This document shows positions 1 to 12,855 of a DNA stretch of 64,000 nucleotides, piece after piece. The stretch spans positions 10,375,886-10,439,885 of the forward strand of contig CM053800.1 in the NCBI GenBank assembly GCA_028671895.1. Direction: 5' to 3'. Under the pieces are notes generated by a model. It was not told the DNA's origin. It saw only the letters and a list, made by a program, of their open reading frames with translations, and ran no database searches. The position numbers and the translations under genes were made by a program. Within the stretch, counting starts at the first letter, position 1; each line of letters starts with the position of its first letter. The DNA is from Oenanthe sinensis. Lineage: Eukaryota > Streptophyta > Magnoliopsida > Apiales > Apiaceae.

Positions 1-1089
1 AGCTTTCCCAGATTCCTTGCTTCTGCACTCAGTAGCAAAGTGCCCCATCTTATTGCACTTGTAACACTTGATCTTTGAGTTATCAAGAGTTTTTGATTTT
101 CCATCTCTATCTTCCCTTTTTCTGAATATGTCTTTCTTGTCTGACTCACCATGCTTTTTCTGAAAGTTTCCTTGCTTCCTAAATTTTCTGTATTTCTTGA
201 AGCTTTTGACAAACATAGCAAACATCTCCATCATGTCAAAGTCTGAAGAATCATCAGAGTTTATATCAGAGTTTGCTTCAAACTCTGATTCACTTCTTTC
301 TTGAAGCACTACTGCTTTCCCTTTTCTTATTGAAGCTTTAAACACTTTTTCTTTTGGTTCTTCAATCTTGGCTTCAACATTCAATGCAACAGATCTCGAC
401 TTGCTGCTTTTTCTGTTTCTTCTATGCTGTAACTCCAGATCATGAGTTTTCAATTTGCCATAAACTTCATCTAAGGACATCTCATCTAAATCCGCCCTGT
501 CTCTAATCAAGGATGTTTGCAGATCTCATTCTTCTGGAAGAGCCCTCAGAAATTTGGTGTTTGAATCTTCATTGTCATACACTTTATCCACCAAAGCCAA
601 GTTGTTCAACAGAGTTAGAAATCTGTCATAAATATCTGTGAGGGACTCATTCTGCTTAGCCTCAAAGTATTCATACTCTTGGATTAGTACAGATCTTCTG
701 TTTTTCTTTATCTCCTTTGTTCCTTGGCATTGAACCTCTAGTGCATCCCAGATTTCTTTGGCAGTTTTGCATGCTATTACCCTATTGGACATTACAGAGT
801 CAAGACTATTATGCAGAATATTTCTTACCTTTGCATCTTTCAAGACTTCATGTTTTTCTTCATTGGTCCATTCTTTCTTGTCCTTTAAGGTGTAATACTC
901 AGGGATTTGTCTTCCTTCCACAATCGTAGATGGCACTAGTTTGGTTGGTAGATACTATCCTGTATGAATTCTGTCCAAATAATCAGGATCAGTTGCTTCC
1001 AAGAACATCATCATCTTCACCCTCCATGTAGGATATTCAGCCTTCTTCAATATAGGGATCCTGATGCTTTCATACTTGTTACCAGACAT
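1..1089 (-). pseudogene. Copia retrotransposon gag, broken and cut by the window edge
   Basis: The minus strand from an ATG at 1089 reads as a Copia-type Gag (UBN2 family): an N-terminal part rich in W and M, a central helical part with the ALPEE-type motif near 530, and a CCHC zinc knuckle at about 34-80 (CYKCNKMGHFATEC). Two in-frame nonsense codons interrupt it: TAG at 955-957 and TGA at 526-528. The frame continues normally past both, so they look like point decay rather than real protein ends. The polyprotein (protease, integrase, RT) would lie left of base 1. No function is expected from this copy unless stops are read through. Confidence 0.85.
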
Positions 1090-1125
1090 GATTATTTGAT
1101 CTTTTTAAGTCGTAATTAACTGCCT

Positions 1126-1137
1126 GCTCTGATACCA
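1126..1137 (-). other. Primer-binding site of the Copia element
   Basis: On the minus strand this reads TGGTATCAGAGC, the classic plant Copia site complementary to initiator-Met tRNA. It lies between the gag start and the LTR, which fixes the element's orientation as minus. Confidence 0.85.
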
Positions 1138-1139
1138 AT

Positions 1140-1677
1140 TATTTCCCAGAATAATCAATTTATTACAGAAGGGGGTTGAATGTAATAGTGCCTGTAAATC
1201 GATTATGAACACAAGTATATAGAATGGAATACTGTTTTGTATTATTAATGATCTTGAATACAAAACTCTCTCAAGAAATAATGTTCTTAAGAGCTGCTAG
1301 GTTATATAACTATTGCTTAATGAATTCGACATTCAATTATAACCTATCTCTGTGTTTATATAGACACAACTACAAATACATTTACAAAACAGATTATGAT
1401 AAGAATAGCTTTAATAAGGTAATTAGACTTGCACTTGAATTCCTTCTTACTGTCCAAATCAGACTCTAATTTGTCTATTTTCTTTTCTGGTAGACTCTGA
1501 AGCTAAACTCTGTCGGTTTGTCATTCTCTGATTTGAGCATTCTCTGTTAGAGTAAACTCTGATTGAGTATTCTCTGATAGAGTAAACTCTGACTAACAGC
1601 TTCCTTAAACTCTGATGATGTCAGCATAAACTATGTTTAGTATTTTCTGACAATCATCAGTGTTTGCATTCCTAACA
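1140..1677 (-). mobile_element. 5' LTR of the minus-strand Copia element
   Basis: The outer end (minus strand) begins TGTTAGGAATGC at 1677, a standard LTR start. The inner end abuts the primer-binding site, though a clean terminal CA is not visible there. The U3-like part (about 1490-1620) holds a family-specific short repeat built on ACTCTGATAGAGTAA. The partner LTR is outside the window, so the target duplication cannot be tested. Confidence 0.7.
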
Positions 1678-2879
1678 TTATTGATATTATATCATGACGT
1701 TAGAATATGGTCGAATAATGGAACTTAAAACATTTAAAATAATCAAATTTTGAACACTCAGTTTTAAAAATACTATTATTATAAAAATTATTTGAATTTA
1801 TGTACGAGAATGGAATTTCAAAATGAAATCTACGTCGTGTAAATATTAATTTATTAAATTACAATATAGAGATTAAAGTCGAGTTAAAAAGAGATTTAAT
1901 TTCAGATTTACCATCTTACATAATATATAAGTAATTAAAATATAAAGACTAGAGTTGAGTTAAAGAATGATTTGGTCTCAAATTTAATATCTTGCATAAT
2001 ATATATTACATTATATATGTATTATTAAAAATATTTTTAAATATTAAAAATTTATTTATGTACATTACCTAATTAGGTGCGTTCATGAAAGTTTAAATAA
2101 ACAATTTAAAAACAAAATAATTTTCAATAAAATATTTAAAACTTAATTTATAAATAATTAAAATATAAATTATAAAAAAAAATAAACTATGAGTATGTGC
2201 CTCGCACAGGATTTTATGCTAGTTATCTTATTACACAAGAAAATCATATTTAGATTTTTTCTTCAAATTCGACTCAAAATTGATAATATTAGGTTGAGCT
2301 CTCTTTTCTAACAATAATAATAATAATTTAATATTTCACCTATTCGAACTCGACTCGAGTTCGGCTCACACTCTCCAACTCAACTTGGTATACATACCAG
2401 TCGAGTTTGAACACAATTTAAGCTCTCTATCTGCACAAGGACAATGCTAAAATATGGTAAAATTTACGGTATCGAAGGAGCAGCAGCAATATTGTATTTA
2501 CAGTTTTCAGATATAGATGAACCACCCAAGAAAAATAAAATAAAACTTTACAAACAAGCTGTGTAACAACACATCCAAAATCGGAAAAAATTCATATAAT
2601 TACATATTGTCCCTAATGCCCAAAAAATGCAAGGTGGTATATGCATCATTCTTATTACTATCTTGTTTGGAGCTTCAGTGACCAATGAGTTAAAAAAATC
2701 TTCCAGAAAGAGTGCTCTATAAAATTTTCTTATCATTGGGGACCCAATATGAGTTGATAAGATTATATTTTTACACAAAATGACGAATTTCTAATAGCTT
2801 TAACGCATTTACAAGATATTTTTTTCGTACTTGCAAAGATTCAATAACTTAAACTCGACAATAAGCATCACATAATCAT
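1678..2879. other. AT-rich intergenic DNA with a possible Helitron 3' end
   Basis: I see no gene. At 2197-2222 the plus strand has a small hairpin (GTGC-ctc-GCAC) followed by TTTTATGCTAG and then T, the arrangement of a Helitron 3' terminus. No matching 5' TC end was found, so this is only a hint. The rest is AT-rich sequence; 2450-2879 probably includes 3' untranslated sequence of the next gene. Confidence 0.4.
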
Positions 2880-5800
2880 CTAGGCTCCTGCTTTAATTGC
2901 ATTCCGCTGGGCAGTCCAAACATCATTCTCTGGAGATGTAAGAAAAGTAGTAATCTTAGCAATATTATCACTTTGCAGCGACAGAAAAATGTATGCCAAT
3001 GTGTTATGTGTAGGCTTTGTTAAATGTAATAGGGGTTCGTCAATAGAAAGTAACAATTTTGAAGCTCTAGGATCTGCTACAGACTACATATTAGTACTAG
3101 ACTACAAATAACGATATACCCGTCTACAAACACCTTTAAAAGTTCGTTCCATAGGCTGGATTAGTTTTGAAATGGACTCAAGCCCATAGGTCAAGTATGA
3201 GTTTCAGGTGACAGACATTTTAGGGATAAATGTAACAGAATGTAGGCATAAAAGACCATGTGCTGAACTAAACTGTACTATAAATAAGATATGTATAAAT
3301 AGTTATTGTACAAAAGCATTACCTGAAATGTAATAGGCAAGATACTACTATTTGCGAGTTCCTCATTTATAGAAATGTATAACTAGTTATTATACAAGAG
3401 CATTACCTGAAATGTAATAGGCAAGATACTATTTGCAAGTTCCTCATTTATAGATAAAGGCAGTGGTGGCATCCAGCTCATGACACCCCGCATATTACTC
3501 ATGCTGCGATAATTTAAAGAACTTAAAGATCATAGGATTAATAAATACTAATTACACTGCAGTAAGTTGGACAATTCTAAAACATCGACTGCCGTGACAG
3601 AGATATAGTTGAGCACCAAGTACTTGACACTTCACACTCTTGTATAAATATCCAATGTTTCATTAAATATGTATCACCATATTATGTGTATTCAGCAGAT
3701 TATAATCCTTAATAAATACAAAGAAAACTGCAGTGATATGTTCCACGTACTGCTTTAAGATGGTAGTGATATTGTTCCTCGTGCAACTAAAGAGGTCGAT
3801 GTTTTCCTGCAACTGTTTATAAACTGTGTCAGAATGAAGAATCAGCTGCAAACATAGGCTATGTGAATGTGAAACTATGGTAGTAAATATAAGTTTGTTG
3901 CATGAAGCCCAAGTCATTTTTCAATTAATGGAGAACAGTTGGAAGAAATGTCAGATGAAGTTAAAATAAAATAAATAAAGAAACAATTAGCACATTGTTG
4001 AAGCCCAAATTTCAACCCAGCAAAGTCCCTTGTAGCAAGAAGGATTAAATAAATCAAATATTGGACAATGAGAATTTAATTTACCTTAAAAGCTGAAAGA
4101 TTAGCTGAAATATGCCTAAGAACTTCATTGTTTTGTTCCAAAAGATGCTTTGCACCATCTAAAGCTAAAATTGACATTGAAATTAATATCAGAAATGTTG
4201 GTATTGTATACGGCAATGTAATCCTTAACCCTGCGAAACATATGTGCCCAGTAACAGAAACATAACTCTCTTATACCAGGAAGATAGTATCACAAACATA
4301 GAGAAGTTAAAAGCAATGCAATGTGGAAAGAGTTGCATTTTGGAACAAAGTTTGCTTAGACTAACAGCGTAGAAGTTAAAAGATAAAAAACAGGCAATAA
4401 TAATAAGATGGTACATAAAAACAAAATACATATGTTTATTTGCAATTGGATAAAATAACACATTTTGATATAACAGAAATTATTGTCAGACTATAATTTG
4501 TTCACTTTTTTACCCAATGTCACTTCACTTGAGCACGGTGTGTGTGTATATATATATATATATATCCAACGCTTTTGAAGAGATAGTGGATGATACATTG
4601 GTAAAAGGAGGGAAAATACTCGGAAACAGCAAAACCATTTTTCTATAAAGATTCCAATTTTATACTACTGAAATTCCTGTAAAAAGACAGACGATGGAGG
4701 CTTTTGTAAATAAGAAAAAATTGCATCCCGCAGCAAAACAAATGATGAAGAGGTATATTGAGAAGTAGAATGACAGCTATATTACACTCGTTGGAGTTTC
4801 ATAGATGCAATTAAAAACGGAAATGGTCATACATAATGAATAACCTTTATCTTCCTGATAGGCATATATCATGACTAAGATCCAAAATCTCTACTGGAGA
4901 AGTACAGCTCATCCTTTCTAAACAACAAACTCATCACTATACTACACTTTATGTTGCAGACACTACATCTAAACTTCATTCCTTGTGTGGCAGCAGACAA
5001 TGTCATTAGACGCGAGCAAAGGTAAATATAAGCCTACGTTTTTAAGATCTTAAAAAAATGGCCATAATTTTAAAAATCATAATAATATGCCTACTAGATA
5101 AAACACGGTGATAGGCTATTAACAAAGCATGCAAAGCAGCTTATTTAACACCTGTATGCTCAAAACTGCAAAAGACCTCTGCTATTGCGAGGATGCTTAT
5201 CTATTTTATAAATTAACTTTGTAGATGCAAGATTTTAACTAAATCTCCAAATGATAGTTTGCATTTCTGACTTTTTCGGACTAATTTTGTGGATCTTCAG
5301 ACCACACTTTTTGTTGCGCGTCGCAATGACGAACATCCTACTATCCTAGTACTAGTAAAAAATTGTAACGTATAATTGCAGCCTTACTGATATAAGTTAA
5401 TGTTGCTAGATATCACTATGTATTATACAATATACACACGTGCACATCCTGAATGGTTAAAAAAGCTCCAATCTCAGAATAAAAAATAAACCTGACCTTC
5501 ACTAGACATGCGATCGCTCCCACTTTGATAGTTCCTCGTAAAAGAATAACCAGCTATCCACTTTACTTTGTGGATACAAGATTTTAACCTAAATCTCCAA
5601 ATGATAGTTTGCATGTCTGACTTTTTCGGACTAATTTTGTGGGTCTTAAGACCACACTTTTTGTTGCGTGTCGCAATGACGAACATCCTGCTATCCTAGT
5701 ACTAGTAAAAAATTGTAACATATAATTGCAGCCTTACTGATATAAGTTAATGTTGCTAGATATCACTATGTATTATACAGTATACACACGTACACATCCT

Positions 5801-8136
5801 GAATGGTTAAAAAAGCTCCAATTTCAGAATAAAAAATAAACCTGACCTTCACGAGACATGCGATCGCTCCCACTTTGATAGTTCCTCATAAAAGAATAGC
5901 CAGCTATGTTCAATGGTGCAATTAAAGATGTGGTTGCTTTTGACGATGATTCCAACAATTTATCCTGTGGAACATTAATTTTAGTACATAGTGTTTGTTC
6001 AAGTTTCAACGATCAACAGTAGTCACATGGAATGATTCGGCATGTCTACCAATTACAATCCACTATACCATAATTGTATATAACATTATAAATTGTAAGC
6101 AAATTATTAAAATAAGCTGTGCTTTGATCCCCTAGCAAATGTATGATTTTTTACTGTTTGTATTGATATACCTAGAGCATCATTTCTGCTTACATTGTTG
6201 AGCTAAGTGACTTGCAGAAAATTTGACATGTTCCAATAGAAGATGATACACACACGGACATTTATTTTCTGAAATACCTTCCTATCTTTCACTTTCTTCC
6301 CAAAATTATGGTCTTCCTGTTTCCTTCGCTTTCTCTGTCAAAGATATATCTAAGTAAGCAAGAAAACTAAAAAGGGAAGAGATAATTATTCCACTGGTCT
6401 AGTCAAAGCAGTGTTAAGACATCAGACATCTCTATTTACGTCTGTTATCCTTTTCCTCAATATATTTTGTCTGATCTGTTAAGCAGAATAGTCTGGTTGT
6501 GAGATTAAAGACCAGAAGCTTCTGATTAGATTTGTTGAACTTTGAAGTGATCGTCTGAAGTGCATTCTGCAGACCAAATTTAGTCGATATACTTAACAGG
6601 AGGTCCAGGATTACATGTGTAGTCTACCAAGCGCACTGATAATGTTATTTCTTTAGTTTTTAATAGTTCAGTTGTAATATAATTCCACCTCGCACAAAAA
6701 CGAAAGTCCTCTGGTTAGTAACAGAACACAGCATTTGTATACTCTTACATACACATAATAACAGTACGCGATTACTCTCTTTTTTTAGCATGAGGCATTG
6801 GGAGTGAATCTTGATTGGTGTGGGACGCCATTACAGGAACAAAAAATTGTCTTTAGATAGAAATTGTAGTTTACTAGTATGCCTGTGGCAATGAAACAAA
6901 ATGCCGATGCTGAATTATTTGATAGCCAAATTATATCATTGTAGTTGAGTGAGGAGCTCACCGTCATCCATCTACACCTCAGAGCAACGTCGCGTACAGT
7001 TTTGTCATGTAACAGAGCTGCGATCTTGATATACCTCAGGATACTGGGTTCATCAGCATATCTACAATTTTCACAGACCAAATTATACGGAAATTGACAA
7101 GAAATGAAAAAGAAACATATTTCATATGTTCGATAAAATGTATAAAAACAACAATTTAAAGAAGATCAAACAATTACATAAACAAGGGTAATAAACAGTA
7201 ATAACATTGTACATGGAGCGGAAAAAGATAAACAAAAAGGTATATTAAAGTACATACTACAAGCTTCACAATATAATAGTCACTTCTGCAAGTTATTATC
7301 TATGGCATGAATAGCCATTAGTATTCATTCACCACAAAATAAAGTCTAAGGCGCCTCCCTGTTTGTTCCCGCCACAAGTTACCAAAACTTCCAAACAAAT
7401 AAGGAAATAAATATAATATAATACAAATCGCCCTTTTAATATCTTAAATCTTATTACTACCTTCGGAGGTATTAATTCAGGAATTCTGCACATAAAAATC
7501 AAAGAATTATGTTGTTCTGATTGTATATGGTATATAAAAATATTAACACTTAACAAGCAAAAAACTCAAATTTACTTCAGGTTCTTCATTTTCAGATCAT
7601 GGCAAGTATACTGTAAGAAACTTGAAAATAAACTCAAATTTACTTCAGGTTCTTCATTTTCATATCATGGCAAGTATACTGTAAGAAAATTGAAAATGCA
7701 CTGTAGACTTAAATAAAGGAAACAAGAATATTGATTAGGAACTACACAAAGAAAAACAGTTACAATGCACACGCACAAACTTATTTAATTTGGAAGAAGC
7801 TACCTACTTGGCAAGTCCATCCTCCAACCTGTACTGCTCCTCAACAGACCACTCTACAGCCAAGCCTGCTTCGTGCTTGAGGCCTGGCACTGAATCAACG
7901 AGAAGAGAGCCAGAAGTACTTGTAGCTTGAGGTGCTCTTAATCCAGTATTGCTACTTGAACTTCCTAAAACAATACTGCCCTCGGCATTTCGATTCACTC
8001 CGTAGTAATTCCCCATCAAAATCATTTCAGAAGTGCTGTCCATCGTGCTTGATTGAAAAGATATTTGCCGATTAAGCACCGGACCCATACTTTGGTCATG
8101 GTACTGGTAGTATCCACTGTTTGATTTTGCAGCCAT
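2880..8136 (-). CDS. SANT/Myb-like nuclear protein of the DUF3755 family
   Basis: Exons on the minus strand: 8136-7808, 7061-6962, 6334-6278, 5964-5842, 4164-4085, 3812-3751, 3503-3407 and 3083-2880 (TAG stop). Exons 1-2 join into a SANT-like segment (WSVEEQYRLEDGLAK joined to YADEPSILRYIK, then CRWMT). Exon 3 is a basic, probable nuclear-localisation stretch (RKRRKQEDHNFGKK). Later exons give LLEQNNEVLRHISANL and WMPPLPLSINEELANSIL, which match what I recall of plant DUF3755 proteins (transcription-factor-like, function poorly known). The start at 8136 (MAAKSN) fits the family better than the ATG at 8157. Phases agree except between exons 4 and 5, where a short exon of length 3n+1 seems to be missing from my model. 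The last 67 residues keep phase but match nothing I recognise, so the 3' end is less certain. Confidence 0.75.
3301..3454. repeat. Tandem duplication of an exon tail with its donor site
   Basis: Two copies (3301-3373 and 3385-3454, offset 84) each hold the end of exon 7 of the DUF3755-type gene plus its GT donor. The downstream copy has one extra AGT codon. Either donor could in principle be reached. Confidence 0.85.
5216..5907. repeat. 349-bp direct tandem duplication inside the DUF3755-type gene
   Basis: Copies at 5216-5557 and 5565-5907 differ at only a few positions. Each includes the 3' half of exon 4 (IAGYSF..RNYQSGSDRMS) and the intron after it. The second exon part (about 5557-5494 on the minus strand) is open and ends in the same GT donor, but its upstream side lacks a good polypyrimidine tract. 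Confidence 0.92.
7563..7698. repeat. 68-bp tandem duplication in intron 1
   Basis: Copies at about 7563-7629 and 7631-7698 are nearly identical (both contain TTTACTTCAGGTTCTTCATT). This is intronic in the DUF3755-type gene. Confidence 0.9.
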
Positions 8137-10185
8137 CTTTCGGAGTACAATTTTCAAAAAATATAACTTAAACCCCCATAGCTCCCTAAGATATTTAATT
8201 ATCTACAAGCTCAAAAGCTACCACCTTGAAGAACACAAACAACCTAAAACAACTTGTGAAACAAAAATACTTATAATCCAGAGAAAAAAAATCACAACTT
8301 TACTTTCCTTCTCTACAACCCTCAATTAGTAAAGCTAAAATTTCAAGAACCAAACTGCCCTCAACAGAAGAACACCCAATTGAGATAAAAAAGCATTACT
8401 CATCATCCATTCAAACCCTAGAGTATTATACAACAAAAAAGGCAGCTAAACCCTAAAAATAACCCACAAATACACCAAACTAGAGCATATATACTTCCTT
8501 AACAACATAAAAATCAAATCTTTAGACACTTGAACACAACCCCAGAACCCAAAAACAAACACAACACAATAAAAACCAAAACTTCGTAGTATCTTTAAAG
8601 AAATGGAAATGAAAAGATGGAACCTTTATTAAGATGCAACTTGTCCTTTGAAGGAGAGCCTAATTGGTTCTTTTCTTTTCAACCCCTTTTTCTCATCACT
8701 ACCAGTACCACCACTCTACTTTTGATTTAGTTGGAACTCATCTTTTTACTTATCTCTCTCTTTCCCTTCCTGCATATATTTTTCCCAAACTATAGACAAG
8801 AAAAGTGTATGTATAATTCATAAAGGACAATAGGACAACAGGAGTTTGACCAATGGGGAGACAGAGAAGGAGAAAAGGGTCCCAAATAATTGGATGATTT
8901 TATTTAGTAGACATTTAAATTTTATATTTTGTGTTCATGCAGCTCTTGGAATTCACCAATATTGCGAATCCCAATAAGCATTTGATGCCCCCATTATTAA
9001 TTTGCACTCTGCAAACTCAATCCACTTCTTATTTGACCTTATTTTTACTTTGTCCAACAGAATTTGATGCTTTTTTACTTCACCTTTTTCATGTAAATTT
9101 GACAGTACTGGCTAGAATTTATAGATGGGAGTAATTAGAAGCGCAAATGACGAGACACAAAGTATAATTGCTGGTGTATATAGTAAATATGATTGTCACA
9201 CATTATCCATAGGATACCCATTAATTATCTTCTCTGTATGTACATTTTATTTTATTTTTTCAGAAAATTAGAAATAAAAGATTAAAATATTATGTATTTT
9301 ATCGAATTTGCGTTCCCTATTTTCTCATACAAAGGAAAAAAAGTTGTATGTAATTTTTCTCTTGATGTTCATGAGTTTTTTACAGGAAAAAAAAGGTGAT
9401 GGGAAATTGAAGAGAGAAATTGGCTCAAATTATTTTTAGATTTTTCATTTCTTCCTTTAAAAAATCTTGTGAATACATTAAAAAAGAAAATGAGAACAGT
9501 TTTTTTATAAAAAAAAAATTCGAGAACACAATATTTATAATAATATATTTTTTTGTTATTTTGAAGAGTAAGCTTAGTGCACTACTATATTTGGTTGCAT
9601 AATATAATTTGAAACCAAGGCTAAAAAATTACAACTCAAAAAAATTGTATACTTAAATTCAAATACGCATAAATATATAATTGGTTTTAAATATTTATCA
9701 CATCATCAATCAGTTATAAATAAAATATGAGTTAATTTATTTTAAATAAAAATAAAATTATAAAAAAATGTTAACTAAATTTGTAATTACTCAATTGAAG
9801 AATATAACTCATTTTTGAGTGAAATTTCTATTTTAATAATACAAACACTTTTTGATATTATATTATAATAATAATTATACTTATTTTACATTTAGTATTG
9901 AATTTTTTTTGTCATACATTTAGTATTGAATTTGTTTTAGTTACAAGTCACTAATTATTTTATAGTGTAATACATTACTCCCTCCTTCTCTTAATACTTT
10001 TCTTGTTTTCCGAACTTTATAGTTTATACACATATATTGACACCTGTTAAAAAAAATAAAACAACGGTATTATATACACCAGACTCCCTTACTTACTCTC
10101 ATTTTAATCCCTAATCTCTTTTCTCTCATTCCTCTCTCTTCTCTTCATTTTTTTCGGCCGTCTTTTGTTTTAATCTATCAAAAAC
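8137..10185. other. 5' region of the DUF3755-type gene and intergenic DNA
   Basis: 8137-8760 is CT/CA-rich and probably holds a 5' untranslated leader, perhaps with an intron, and the promoter of the minus-strand gene. 8880-9960 is AT-rich with no gene seen. At 9973 there is a lone Stowaway-like end (TACTCCCTCC) without a matching right end. 10080-10185 is a CT-rich leader-like stretch before the next reading frame. Confidence 0.45.
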
Positions 10186-10522
10186 ATGAGTTTCCATTAT
10201 GGATTTTCATATTCCGACGATGAATATGCTAATACGGTTGATTATGTTTGCTCCGATCCTGATCACTATGACAAAGGTGTTTGTTGTGATGGAGAACACA
10301 GTTATAGTCGTGAATATGTTCGATTGAGATGGGACGAACTCATTTTTCTGAATTGTTGGACAAATCGGAAGTGATGGCTGATTGGAAAAAACCTGTTATT
10401 GAGGAACCCAAGGTTGAATATGATGCTCTTCAATCCCCTCTTTCATCTCGTTCAAGTGTCCCCCGTTCTTGACTCCGACGACGACGTTGAGGCTGATTCA
10501 GAAGATGCATGCTCTCGTTCTT
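10186..10522 (+). pseudogene. Decayed acidic reading frame of unknown origin
   Basis: An ATG after a CT-rich leader opens 62 codons (MSFHYGFSYSDDEYANTVDY..) ending at 10374. The following DNA stays protein-like in other frames: MADWKKPVIEEPKVEYDAL from 10371, then an acidic, Asp/Glu-rich stretch ending ACSRS before TAA at 10522. This suggests one acidic protein broken by at least two frameshifts. I do not recognise the family. It could also be a chance open stretch. Confidence 0.35.
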
Positions 10523-10660
10523 AATTGTAAATCTAGCTAAATTAATTGGAGATATTTTTAAGTAATTATTTTGTGATGATGAGCATTTGTTTGTGTTTGT
10601 TGTTGATGTGTTTGCCCATTTGTATCTCCATCTACTAGCTGATTTAAATCAAAAAGAAAG

Positions 10661-10880
10661 GATGGCAATCGGGTCGGATCGGGTTGGGTTTGGCAAAATC
10701 CAAACCCGAATCCGGAAATTTTATCCAAACCCGAACCCGATCCGACCTCGAAAAAAACTGAAATTTAAAACTCGAATCCGATCCGACAGATTTCGGATCG
10801 GATTCGGATTTACCTGAAATTCAAATTTGAAAATCCGAAAATTCAAACCCGAAACTCGAAAATCCGAAATCTAAATCCAA
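10661..10880. repeat. Degenerate CCGAA/TCGG repeat, possible hAT end
   Basis: The block starts GGATGGCAATCGGGTCGG and continues with many variants of AACCCGAATCCGA. Such ends are common in plant hAT elements and their MITEs. No transposase is seen beside it. Confidence 0.5.
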
Positions 10881-11033
10881 AAATTAAGTAAATTTTTTTT
10901 TTTTTGCTAAATAAGGTATAATATATATATATACTTATAAAATTATATATATATATTTTAACAAGAAAATAATATATATAGATATATATATATATATATT
11001 TATAAATAATTCATATATTATAATAATATATAT
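10881..11033. repeat. AT-rich (TA)n block
   Basis: Runs of T and TA dinucleotides separate the CCGAA repeat from the LTR-like block. Nothing else is seen. Confidence 0.7.
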
Positions 11034-11859
11034 TGTGACAACTTGGATATTTTTTGAAATTTATTTTTATTATTTAAATATTTTATTGGTTTTCTCAAAA
11101 GAGGAAGAATAAAATTTTTATATTTTATTCCAGTTGGATGCATTTCCATATTTTTATTATTATTTTAGAAATTATCTTCAATTCAGTGGGGTTATGTTCT
11201 ATTTAAAAAAATTATGTTATTTTACTGATCGGGTTAGTGTCTCGAGTCGGTATTTTACTTCGGCTTAAAATTTTATTTGAGTAAATTCTTTGAATATTCA
11301 AAATTTAGTATTTTTATATTTTTAAATATTCAAAATATTTAAATATTTTGGAAAGTTATTATTTTTAATTCGTTTTAATAATAATAAAATTTATATTTTT
11401 TTCAAAATACTTTTATAGATTTTTGAGATTATTTAAAATTATTTAGAGATTAAATGTGGTATTAAAATAATTTTAGAAAATATATTTTTATAATTGTTTT
11501 AAAGTTTTGTATAAAAAAGGTTTTTTTTAATATAATATTCTAAATTTAGTGTTTTTATATTTTTAAATATTTGAAATATTTAAATATTTTAAAAATCTAT
11601 TATTTTTAATTCATTTTAAAAATTAAAAAAAAATTATATTTTCCCCAAAATACCTTTATAGATTTTTGAAATTATTTAGAAATTAAACATGGTATTAAAA
11701 TGATTTTAGAAAATATATTTTTATAATTTTCCGCCCCATACTTCCCTTTCTTTTTCCCCATCCTCCCTCTTCTCTTTACACGCGTCAGTCCCTACCTCTT
11801 TTCTCGGTTAACTGCGGCCACTTGTTGTCTCCTCTTAGAGTAAGTCTGTTCAATATTAA

Positions 11860-11937
11860 ATTCGATATAGGTGAGAATCAAACCCAAGACCTTGAGGACG
11901 ACAAATGGATAGCTCTACCACTGAGCTACTCTCAAAT
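11860..11937 (-). mobile_element. tRNA-derived SINE or tRNA pseudogene
   Basis: The minus strand has an A-box-like TAGCTCAGTGGTAGAGC and, about 30 bases on, a B-box-like GGGTTTGATTCTC. Acceptor-stem pairing is not evident, so this is the RNA polymerase III head of a SINE or a dead tRNA, not a working tRNA gene. Confidence 0.6.
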
Positions 11938-12699
11938 CATATTTAAAAGTTTTTTAAATATATTACTTACAAACCGTACATCCAATCTTCTATATTTATA
12001 TATATAAATGACCAGCGTTTTAAGACCTACGCATAGGCATAAATTTGGATAATTTTTTAGAAGATTATTTTCTGGGCAGGTTTTCCTTTTTAATTTATTT
12101 AGGAGTGTAGAAAGGAGATTTGATAATGGTGATCAAGGTAAGAGGCAATACAGCACGATGCATGTGTATTAATCTCGGATTTTTCTGGACATATTCCATG
12201 ACCGTTAGAAAAGACTCATGGGGTGTCCGTAATTGATCTTATGGTAAGACTTTTAAGATCATGACTTGGCGCTTGTAAATATTCGGGCATGTTAGTTTAT
12301 ATATATTAATTTCATAATTTTTAGATATTGTTTTTATACTGCAGATAGTTACTTGTTAGTCGAATTTTTGGGTTTAGATGATTATCTTCTCCGTTTCTAA
12401 CAATTTTACGTGTATATGTATAATTTGTTTTGTGGTTAAATTTGTTTACTTTATTTGAGTATATAGTTTGAGATTGATTTTGAGGGGCTGTGATCCCGAG
12501 AAAAATTCATTTTACAAAGACCTTATTTTGAAATTTTTTCTTGTAATAGGATATTTATTTCAGATTTCAAGTATTATTTGATTAAAAATATTTTTTTAAA
12601 TGTTTAATATTATATTTAATTGTTTAATTTGATAACGCCATCGAGGGTAGACGTTATAAATTTTAAAATATGAATTAGAATTGCTAGTTTTTATTCCTT

Positions 12700-12855
12700 T
12701 ATGATCGAGGATTAATTGTTTGTCTCGAGGATTAGTTTGTATTTTATATTCGAGTATTAATTGTTTATTTATATTTGAGTCTCGAGGATTAATTGTTATT
12801 TTATATTCAAGTCTCGAGGGTTAATTGGTTGTTTGAGGATTAGTTAATAATTGGA
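12700..12855. repeat. Imperfect repeats of a TCGAGGATTAATTGTTT motif
   Basis: Four or five diverged copies of the motif (TCGAG, then ATTAATTG, then TTTTATATTCGAG) follow each other within the LTR-like block. Confidence 0.7.

Noticed and set aside
11860..11937. tRNA gene on the minus strand
   Set aside because: A and B boxes are present but no acceptor stem or clear anticodon arm; listed as SINE or pseudogene instead.
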